DNA of 5,678 bases, from assembly GCA_018711955.1 (NCBI GenBank), contig DVHQ01000103.1, positions 1-5,678 on the forward strand, read 5' to 3'. Made by a program: the position numbers and the translations under genes. The notes beneath the pieces were generated by a model that saw only the letters and a list, made by a program, of their open reading frames with translations, did not search any database and was not told the DNA's origin. This document shows positions 1-5,071 of the stretch, piece by piece (positions within the stretch are counted from its first letter, which is position 1; each line of letters begins with the position of its first letter). The DNA is from Limiplasma merdipullorum (GTDB lineage: Bacteria; Bacillota; Clostridia; Christensenellales; Aristaeellaceae).

Positions 1-386
1 GCGAGGGTGTGGACGTGCGCCTCTACCGCGTGATCTATCAGGCTATCGAGGACGTACAGAAGGCCATGAAGGGCCTGCTGGAGCCCGAATACAAGGAGGT
101 CACCCTCGGCCATGCCGAGGTGCGCAACACCTTCCGCATCACCGGCGCGGGTACCGTTGCAGGCTGCTACGTCAAGGACGGCAAGCTTCAGCGCAACGCC
201 GAGGCGCGCCTCATCCGCGACAACGTGGTGGTGTTTGAGGGCAAGCTCTCCAGCCTCAAGCGCTTCAAGGACGACGCCAAGGAGGTCGCCGAGGGCTACG
301 AGTGCGGCGTGAGCTTCGACAGCTTCAACGACATCAAGGAAGGCGACGTGATCGAATGCTACGTCATGGAGGAGGTCGAGCGCTGA
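1..386 (+). CDS. infB: Translation initiation factor IF-2, C-terminal end (partial)
   Basis: This is the 3' end of the gene for IF-2, the GTPase that brings formyl-Met-tRNA to the 30S subunit and promotes subunit joining. The reading frame is open from the left edge (codons readable from base 3), so the GTG at 9 is an internal valine, not a start. The roughly 127 visible residues cover the end of the linker helix (VIYQAIEDVQKAMKGLLEP) and the whole C-terminal beta-barrel (domain IV/C2), which binds the formyl-Met acceptor end. Diagnostic stretches are GHAEVRNTF, GTVAGCYVKDGK, SLKRFKDDAKEVAEGYECG and FNDIKEGDVIECYVMEEV, all close to the Firmicute IF-2 consensus as I know it. The G domain lies outside the window. 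It ends in TGA, 51 bases before rbfA, its usual neighbour. The identification is firm. Confidence 0.97.
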   Translation, partial: EGVDVRLYRVIYQAIEDVQKAMKGLLEPEYKEVTLGHAEVRNTFRITGAGTVAGCYVKDGKLQRNAEARLIRDNVVVFEGKLSSLKRFKDDAKEVAEGYECGVSFDSFNDIKEGDVIECYVMEEVER

Positions 387-399
387 GGGCGCTCCCTCC
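371..399 (+). other. Predicted RNA hairpin across the infB stop codon
   Basis: GAGCGC (378-383) pairs with GCGCTC (389-394) around a 5-base loop that contains the TGA stop. GGAGG (371-375) can pair with CCTCC (395-399) below a small bulge. The nearest T run (418-422) begins 18 bases after the stem, so this is not a normal intrinsic terminator. It could be an RNA stability or processing element between infB and rbfA, but only the pairing is visible; the function is inference. Confidence 0.35.
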
Positions 400-423
400 C
401 CGCCGCGTGACCATACGTTTTTG

Positions 424-430
424 AAGGAAG
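424..430 (+). promoter_or_regulatory. Ribosome binding site for rbfA
   Basis: The purine-rich AAGGAAG contains the Shine-Dalgarno core AAGGA (424-428), which ends 9 bases before the TTG at 438. It supports the unusual TTG start: no ATG or GTG with a comparable site lies nearby, and the first in-frame ATG is 62 codons into the protein. Confidence 0.75.
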
Positions 431-437
431 CGATCCA

Positions 438-818
438 TTGAGCTATCAACGCATTGACCGCATTTCAGAGCAGGTTCGCCGCGAGGTGGACCGCATCATC
501 CGCGATCGCCTGTCCGATCCGCGTATTCGTGGCACCTTCAGCGTGACGCGGGCTGAGGTGACGCGCGATCTGCGCTACGCCAAGATCTACGTCAGCATTC
601 TGGAGGAAGCCGACCGCGCGCCCATGATGGCGGCGCTGAAAAAGGCGGCGGGTTTCGTGCGCCATGAGCTGGGGCAGAGCATGATTATCCGCTATGCGCC
701 GGAAATCCTCTTTGAAGAGGATCACAACATCGAATACGGCATCCATATCGCATCTGTGCTCAAGCAGGTGCGCTCGGAGGAAGAAACGAACGATGAATCA
801 AGCGACGGTCAGGAATAA
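438..818 (+). CDS. rbfA: 30S ribosome-binding factor A
   Basis: RbfA is a small KH-fold protein that binds immature 30S subunits and helps finish 16S rRNA processing near the 5' helix, notably in the cold. The 126-residue product has the usual length. It shows the N-terminal helix (RIDRISEQVRREVDRIIRD, about 5-23), the strand region DPRI...SVTRAEVTRDLRYAKIYVSI (27-54), the KH-type helix kink AAGFVRHELG (70-79) that replaces GxxG in this family, and the closing IRYAPEILFEED (84-95). The start is TTG, chosen because of the AAGGAAG before it and because the protein then begins as RbfA normally does. The last dozen residues are acidic and polar, and their codons overlap the start of nrnA by 26 bases. 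It sits directly after infB, as in most bacteria. Confidence 0.96.
   Translation: MSYQRIDRISEQVRREVDRIIRDRLSDPRIRGTFSVTRAEVTRDLRYAKIYVSILEEADRAPMMAALKKAAGFVRHELGQSMIIRYAPEILFEEDHNIEYGIHIASVLKQVRSEEETNDESSDGQE
776..783 (+). promoter_or_regulatory. Ribosome binding site for nrnA, inside rbfA
   Basis: GGAGGAAG lies within the rbfA coding region and ends 9 bases before ATG 793. It decides the nrnA start: upstream in-frame start codons (for example 694) lie deeper in rbfA without such a site, and the next downstream start candidate (GTG 838) has none. Confidence 0.75.
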
Positions 819-1794
819 CCCCGATCCGCGGCAGCAGGTGCTGTCCGCCGTTCAAGCGGCGGACAGCGTCTTGCTGTTTTGCCATGTCTCGCCTGATGGC
901 GATACGCTGGGCAGCGCGCTGGCGCTCAAATTGCGTCTGACGGCGATGGGAAAGTCTGTGCGGCTGCTTGTGGACGGAGAAGTGCCGTCCAACCTTGCCT
1001 TTCTGTCGCGCATGGGCGCGGTGGAGGGACCGGAGGCCGCGGCCGGTGCGGCTGATCTGGCCCTTGCGGTGGATGTGAGCTGCAAGGAGCGGCTGGGCGC
1101 GTGTGCCCCGGCTTTTCTTGCCGCTGCGCGCACCGCGGTGGTGGACCATCACAGCTCCAATCACGGTTTTGCCCAGATCAACTGGGTGGATGGCGACGCT
1201 CCGGCGACTGCCGTGCTGGTGTACCGGCTGCTGGAGGCCATGGGTGGCGCCCTTTCCCGCGAGGAAGCGGTCTGCCTCTATACCGGCCTGTCCACCGATA
1301 CGGGCAATTTCATCTACGAGAGCACCAGCGCCGAGAGCTTTCGCATGATGGCTGCGCTCATGGAGGCGGGGCTGCCTCTGGCGGAGTATGCCAGGCGGTT
1401 GTTCCGGGTCAAGGAACTGCCCTTCGTAAGGCTGCTGGGCGAGACGCTGCCCTCCCTGCACTTGATTTGCGAGGGCAAGGTGGCCGGAATCACGCTGACC
1501 GCCGCTCAGATGCGTCAAGCGGGCGCAAAGGCGGGACATACCGATGGTCTGGTGGATTATGCCATCGATCTGGAAGGGGTAGCGATGGCATACTTCGCCC
1601 GCGAGACGGAGGATGGACGCGTGAAGGTAAGCCTGCGGGCATTGGAGCCCTGGCGGGTGGATCAGGTGGCCGAGCGCTTTGGCGGCGGCGGGCACCGGTT
1701 GGCCAGCGGCCTGACCCTGGACATGCCTCTCGCTGAGGTCGTGCGGGTCGTGGAAGGCGCGCTGACGGAGGCGCTTGGGAGCGTGAATGCATGA
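793..1794 (+). CDS. nrnA: Bifunctional oligoribonuclease / pAp phosphatase NrnA (DHH family)
   Basis: NrnA-type DHH/DHHA1 phosphoesterases remove nucleotides from very short RNAs (nanoRNA) and dephosphorylate 3'-phosphoadenosine 5'-phosphate, using two metal ions (usually Mn2+) in the cytoplasm. In this 333-residue protein the metal-binding motifs are visible in order: SPDGDTLGS (D35, D37), the aspartate of LAVDVS (D94), the DHH triad (D118-H120) and STDTG (D169). The C-terminal DHHA1 domain ends in the substrate-binding loop FGGGGHRLASG (G297-H301). All expected catalytic residues are present, so the enzyme should be active. The length is slightly above the roughly 310-320 usual for the family. 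The start overlaps rbfA by 26 bases and the stop overlaps truB as ATGA, which suggests translational coupling on both sides. The rbfA-nrnA-truB order is typical of Firmicutes. An 11-bp perfect hairpin lies in codons 16-25. Confidence 0.95.
   Translation: MNQATVRNNPDPRQQVLSAVQAADSVLLFCHVSPDGDTLGSALALKLRLTAMGKSVRLLVDGEVPSNLAFLSRMGAVEGPEAAAGAADLALAVDVSCKERLGACAPAFLAAARTAVVDHHSSNHGFAQINWVDGDAPATAVLVYRLLEAMGGALSREEAVCLYTGLSTDTGNFIYESTSAESFRMMAALMEAGLPLAEYARRLFRVKELPFVRLLGETLPSLHLICEGKVAGITLTAAQMRQAGAKAGHTDGLVDYAIDLEGVAMAYFARETEDGRVKVSLRALEPWRVDQVAERFGGGGHRLASGLTLDMPLAEVVRVVEGALTEALGSVNA
840..867 (+). other. Perfect 11-bp inverted repeat (hairpin) inside nrnA
   Basis: GCTGTCCGCCG (840-850) and CGGCGGACAGC (857-867) are exact reverse complements around the 6-base loop TTCAAG. 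Two G-T pairs and two further Watson-Crick pairs can extend the base of the stem to 836-871. The 13 bases after the stem are T-rich (GTCTTGCTGTTTT) but not a clean T run. It lies about 47 bases into nrnA and 21 bases after the rbfA stop. Only the pairing is seen; a regulatory role is inference. Confidence 0.55.
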
Positions 1795-2696
1795 CGCAGG
1801 CAAAACCGCTGTGCGGCTTTCTCAACGTGCTTAAGCCCCCGGGCATGTCCTCCGCGCAGGTGGTAGGATGTGTGCGCCGTCTGCTGGGCGGGGTGAAGGC
1901 GGGCCACGCCGGCACGCTGGACCCGGAGGCAGCGGGCGTACTGCCGGTGATGGTGGGAAAGGCTGCGCGCCTGTTTGATTATTTGCAGGACAAGGAAAAG
2001 GAATATGTGGCCGAGGTTGCCTTCGGGGTGGCCACCGATACGCAGGACGCGCAGGGCGTACCCATTGCCCATGGAGACCGCTGGCCGGATGAAGTCGCGA
2101 TCGCCGCTGCTCTCCCGCGTTTCAAAGGAAAAATCCTGCAGACGCCGCCCATGTACAGCGCCCTGAAGCAGGATGGGCAGCGGCTGTACGACCTGGCGCG
2201 AAGCGGCCGGGAGGCCAACGTCCCCGCCAGAGAAGTCACGGTGTATGCGCTGGACCTTACGGGGCTTACACCCGAACATGGGGCGCTTTTGCGCGTTCGC
2301 TGCTCCAGGGGATTCTATGTGCGTACCCTGTGCCACGATTTGGGCGAGACGCTGGGCTGTCCCGCGCATATGCGCTTTCTGCTGCGCACACGCAGCGGCC
2401 CTTTCGGGCTGGATACGGCCTTTACGCTGGAGACGCTCGCAGAAAAGGCCGCACAGGGAACGCTGGCCGGGTGCCTGCTTCCGCCCGAAACCGGCCTTGG
2501 GGCCATGGCCATGGCGCAGGTGCCGCCGGATTTGGAAAAGGCCGTGCGAAACGGCGGCCACGTCCCATGGAATCGCTTTGCCGCACAGGGCGTAAGCGCG
2601 GAGCAGCCTTTTGGACTGCGGCTGGGGGAGGCGCTGCTGGCCGTGGCGCAGCGACAGGGCGACGAGGTCAAGGTGAAAACCTGGCTTGCGGAATGA
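1791..2696 (+). CDS. truB: tRNA pseudouridine(55) synthase TruB
   Basis: TruB converts uridine 55 in the T-loop of nearly all tRNAs to pseudouridine and also acts as a tRNA-folding chaperone. The 301-residue length is normal. Motif I appears as NVLKPPGMSS (12-21), with serine where KPxGxTS proteins have threonine. The catalytic motif GHAGTLDPEAAGVLPV (38-53) carries the nucleophile Asp44. The middle of the protein has the substrate-loop PPMYSALKQDGQRLYDLAR and the motif RCSRGFYVRTLCHDLG, followed by HMRFLLRTRSGPF. The last 55 or so residues (from about PPDLEKAVRNGG) match the small C-terminal RNA-binding (PUA-like) region. The ATG overlaps the nrnA TGA as ATGA. Only a modest GGGAG (1777-1781) precedes it, so it probably depends on ribosomes finishing nrnA. 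No key residue is missing. Confidence 0.96.
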   Translation: MTQAKPLCGFLNVLKPPGMSSAQVVGCVRRLLGGVKAGHAGTLDPEAAGVLPVMVGKAARLFDYLQDKEKEYVAEVAFGVATDTQDAQGVPIAHGDRWPDEVAIAAALPRFKGKILQTPPMYSALKQDGQRLYDLARSGREANVPAREVTVYALDLTGLTPEHGALLRVRCSRGFYVRTLCHDLGETLGCPAHMRFLLRTRSGPFGLDTAFTLETLAEKAAQGTLAGCLLPPETGLGAMAMAQVPPDLEKAVRNGGHVPWNRFAAQGVSAEQPFGLRLGEALLAVAQRQGDEVKVKTWLAE

Positions 2697-2703
2697 GCAA
2701 ATG

Positions 2704-2709
2704 AGGAGG
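2704..2709 (+). promoter_or_regulatory. Strong ribosome binding site for ribF
   Basis: A perfect AGGAGG sits in the 20-base gap after truB, 7 bases before ATG 2717. It is the best Shine-Dalgarno match in the window and suggests ribF is initiated independently rather than by coupling to truB. Confidence 0.85.
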
Positions 2710-2716
2710 ACAACAG

Positions 2717-3511
2717 ATGCAGACCGTTCTGGACGGCCGCTATGCGGCCGACCGCAGCGTGGTGGCGCTGGGTATGTTTGACGGCGTGCACATCGGCCAT
2801 CAGGTATTGCTTAAGAAAGGGCGCGCGCTGGCCGATCGGCAGGGTGTGCCGCTAGTGGCGTGCACCTTTATGGACCATCCCCTGCAGCTGATCGCGCCGG
2901 ACAAATGCCCGCCCATGCTGACCACCTTTGACGAGCGAGTTCGGCTGATGGAAAGCCTGGGCGTGGATGTGTTTTACGCCATGCCCTTCGACCGCTCTGT
3001 GATGGATATGCCGCCGGAGGACTACGTCGGTCACCTGGTTCGCCAGTTCCATCCCACGGATGTGGTATGCGGCTATAACCATACCTTTGGCAAGAAGGGC
3101 GAGGGAACGCCGGCCCTGCTGGCGGCGCTGGGCGATGCGCTGGGATTTTCAACCGCAGTGGTGCCCAAAATCACGCTGAAGGGACAGGAGGTCAGCTCTA
3201 CCGCCATTCGCGGCTGGCTGCGCCAGGGAGATGTGGCCCGCGCGCGGGCGTTGTTGGGGCGCCCCTATCTGCGCCAGGCGGCTGTAGCCGCTCGCCGGGG
3301 CGGGCGCTGGGAGCTGTTTATGACGCCCAACGGCAAACAGGATGTGCCCAGGGGAAACTACCGGGCTCTGTGCTCCGACGGGGAGCATACATGGCCTGTG
3401 CTGCTGCGTGCGGAGCGAGAGGGACGCGCCCTGTGCAGCCTGCCTGTGGGTACGACCCTGCACGATGAGCTGGAGATCCGCTTTCTGACATCCCTGTCGG
3501 TGGACTCATGA
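2717..3511 (+). CDS. ribF: RibF-like FAD synthetase with a degenerate riboflavin kinase region
   Basis: Bacterial RibF normally phosphorylates riboflavin to FMN (C-terminal domain) and adenylates FMN to FAD (N-terminal nucleotidyltransferase domain). The N-terminal domain here is complete: GMFDGVHIGH (19-28, the HxGH-type nucleotide site), TFMDHP (50-55), LTTFDER (68-74), VCGYNHTFG (117-125) and VSSTAIR (159-165), ending at LGRPY (180-184). After that only 80 residues remain, against roughly 120-130 for a normal kinase domain. The GFPTAN motif that binds Mg-ATP is absent. A PRGNYRAL stretch may be the remnant of the PxGVYA segment, but I cannot place the catalytic glutamate. The 264-residue total is also short for RibF (about 305-315). 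The sequence therefore supports FMN adenylyltransferase activity, with riboflavin kinase activity doubtful. The position after truB is the usual one. There is no frameshift sign: the frame is open to TGA 3509-3511. Confidence 0.88.
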   Translation: MQTVLDGRYAADRSVVALGMFDGVHIGHQVLLKKGRALADRQGVPLVACTFMDHPLQLIAPDKCPPMLTTFDERVRLMESLGVDVFYAMPFDRSVMDMPPEDYVGHLVRQFHPTDVVCGYNHTFGKKGEGTPALLAALGDALGFSTAVVPKITLKGQEVSSTAIRGWLRQGDVARARALLGRPYLRQAAVAARRGGRWELFMTPNGKQDVPRGNYRALCSDGEHTWPVLLRAEREGRALCSLPVGTTLHDELEIRFLTSLSVDS

Positions 3512-3517
3512 TCTCGA

Positions 3518-3523
3518 AAGGAG
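3518..3523 (+). promoter_or_regulatory. Ribosome binding site deciding the glycosyltransferase start
   Basis: AAGGAG ends 8 bases before the in-frame GTG at 3532. The alternative ATG at 3508, which overlaps the ribF stop as ATGA, has no comparable site upstream and would add eight residues before the hydrophilic leader. I therefore prefer GTG 3532. Confidence 0.7.
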
Positions 3524-3531
3524 CGGTCCGA

Positions 3532-5004
3532 GTGCAAAAGAAAAACCTTTGGCAGGATGCGCTGTATTGGGTGCTGCTGCTGGCGCTTTTGACAGCGGGG
3601 GGCTTTCTGCTCTTCACCAATCTGGGCGAAACGGGCATCAGCGATTGTGACGAGGCTCGGCACGGCATCAACGCCTATGAGATGATGCAGAGCGGGGACT
3701 ACGTGGTGACCACCTACCGGGGCGAACCGGACTACTGGAACCTCAAGCCCCCGCTGACGGATTACTGCATCATGCTGGGCTACCGGCTCTTCGGATATAA
3801 CGCGCTGGGGCTGAGGTTTTACAGCGCCCTGAGCATGATGCTGACCATGATCGTGCTGGCCCTGTGGACCCGGCGGCGCTACGGACGGATTGCCAGCCTG
3901 TGTACGCAGCTGATGTTGCTGGGGTGCGGGCTTATCTACGGGCCACATTTCGCCCGTTTCGGTGACGCGGATGCGCAGATGCTGCTGTTTTACGTGCTGG
4001 CCATGATTTGTATGCTGGAAAGCCATCGTCGGCCGCGGCTGCTCTACGGCACCGCCCTGTGCTTTGGGCTGGCGTTCATGAGCAAGAGCTGGCATGCGGC
4101 GCTCATCCCGGTCACATGCCTTATGTACCTGGTGGTGACGGGCGAAATCCGCCGGCTCAAACCGCGGCACTATCTGGGGCTGATCTTCTTTGGACTGCTT
4201 CCCATCGCGCCCTGGGCAATCGCACGCTACCAGCGCGACGGGTTAACGTTTTTCGAAAAGATGCTTTCCATCGACGTGGTGAAGCGTGCAACCTCTGTGC
4301 ATGAGGAGCACTGGGGCGGTACGGGGTACTATGTTTCCTACCTGCTTTCCGACAGGGCCGTCCTTGTGGCGGCGGCCGCCGTGCTGATCGCCCTCTGTTG
4401 GAAGGCTGTGCGGCGTTTGCGGCTTTCCCGGGACCAATGGGGTGTTCTGCTGTGGTTCGCCGTCCCGCTGGTGCTCTACAGCCTGTGCGTGAGCAAGCTG
4501 CAGTGGTACATCTATGTGTGCCTGCCCCCCCTGGCCGTCGGGTTTGGCATGGCCTTAGGCAAGCTGGCGCGCGGCGGACTGCGCTCCGGATGGAAAGCCT
4601 TGCCACGCCTGGCCTGCCTGGCTGCGGCGGTTGTCATGATGGTTTCCCTGGGCCTGAAGAACTGGGAGAACGTAAGTACTTGCGGCAATGAGGATCGGTA
4701 CCAGCGGCTGATCTGGGAGATGTTCGATCGCGAGATGGATGCCGGTACGCGCATCTATGTGCAATATGAATCCGAGAATAACTATTATGCGGTGGATTAT
4801 CGCTCCTGGGTGCAGGACGACGAGCTGACCGCCATGCTTGCGGGCGATCTGGTATGCATGGACGGCGGCATCGAGGCCTTTTGCCAGGAGGAGGAGAGCG
4901 CCTACCTGATTTGCCATGAAATCGGTATGGACTGGGACATCTTGGGCGAGTATCCGTTGATCTATCAGGACGGACCGATTATGCTGATTGAAAACCTGAT
5001 GTAG
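3532..5004 (+). CDS. ArnT/PMT-like integral membrane glycosyltransferase (GT-C fold)
   Basis: The product (490 residues from GTG 3532; 498 if ATG 3508 is used) looks like a polyprenyl-phosphate-sugar-dependent glycosyltransferase of the GT39/GT83 type, which transfers a sugar onto a lipid, polymer or protein outside the membrane. A first membrane span (about 10-28) is followed by the external-loop motif SDCDEARHG (37-45, with the conserved Asp-Glu pair D40-E41), then GDYV and KPPL (72-75), the classic pattern of this superfamily. ARFGDADAQM (141-150) matches its second acidic motif, FMSKSWHAAL its fourth-loop lysine motif, and SKLQWYIYVCLPPLA the late KxxxYxxxxxPPL segment. Roughly eight to ten hydrophobic spans run to about residue 378. 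The final 110 or so residues are soluble and acidic. The acceptor and donor cannot be read from the sequence. It probably belongs to the same transcript as ribF but has no obvious functional link to it. Confidence 0.85.
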   Translation: MQKKNLWQDALYWVLLLALLTAGGFLLFTNLGETGISDCDEARHGINAYEMMQSGDYVVTTYRGEPDYWNLKPPLTDYCIMLGYRLFGYNALGLRFYSALSMMLTMIVLALWTRRRYGRIASLCTQLMLLGCGLIYGPHFARFGDADAQMLLFYVLAMICMLESHRRPRLLYGTALCFGLAFMSKSWHAALIPVTCLMYLVVTGEIRRLKPRHYLGLIFFGLLPIAPWAIARYQRDGLTFFEKMLSIDVVKRATSVHEEHWGGTGYYVSYLLSDRAVLVAAAAVLIALCWKAVRRLRLSRDQWGVLLWFAVPLVLYSLCVSKLQWYIYVCLPPLAVGFGMALGKLARGGLRSGWKALPRLACLAAAVVMMVSLGLKNWENVSTCGNEDRYQRLIWEMFDREMDAGTRIYVQYESENNYYAVDYRSWVQDDELTAMLAGDLVCMDGGIEAFCQEEESAYLICHEIGMDWDILGEYPLIYQDGPIMLIENLM

Positions 5005-5016
5005 TCCCAGATACGG

Positions 5017-5056
5017 AAAAGGGAGGCGCCGCCGCGGCGGAGCGCCTCCCTTTTTT
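5017..5056. terminator. Bidirectional intrinsic terminator between convergent genes
   Basis: GGGAGGCGC (5021-5029) pairs with GCGCCTCCC (5042-5050). Flanking AAAA (5017-5020) and TTTT (5051-5054) lengthen the stem to 13 bp, and the + strand continues with six Ts (5051-5056). The loop region overlaps a palindrome, CCGCCGCGGCGG (5029-5040), which can form an inner stem or an alternative hairpin. It starts 12 bases after the glycosyltransferase stop. Read on the - strand, the same stem is followed by TTTT and lies 17 bases past the stop of the coiled-coil gene, so it probably ends both transcripts, more efficiently on the + strand. Confidence 0.9.
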
Positions 5057-5071
5057 CTGTTGCTTTGTGCA

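Noticed and set aside
694..792. In-frame upstream extension of nrnA
   Set aside because: It would lie wholly inside rbfA, adds a Ser/Arg-rich leader unlike any NrnA, and lacks the Shine-Dalgarno seen before ATG 793.
760..1803. Long - strand open frame (347 codons) opposite nrnA
   Set aside because: It is antisense to a gene with clear catalytic motifs. The translation is rich in His, Arg and Gln with no recognisable motif, as expected for a shadow frame in GC-rich DNA.
1662..2561. Long - strand open frame (299 codons) opposite truB
   Set aside because: It lies antisense to an unmistakable truB, and its product is a His/Arg/Gln-rich low-information sequence without domains.
3358..4170. - strand open frame (270 codons) opposite the end of ribF and the glycosyltransferase
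   Set aside because: It crosses the boundary of two convincing + strand genes, and its composition is typical of an antisense shadow.
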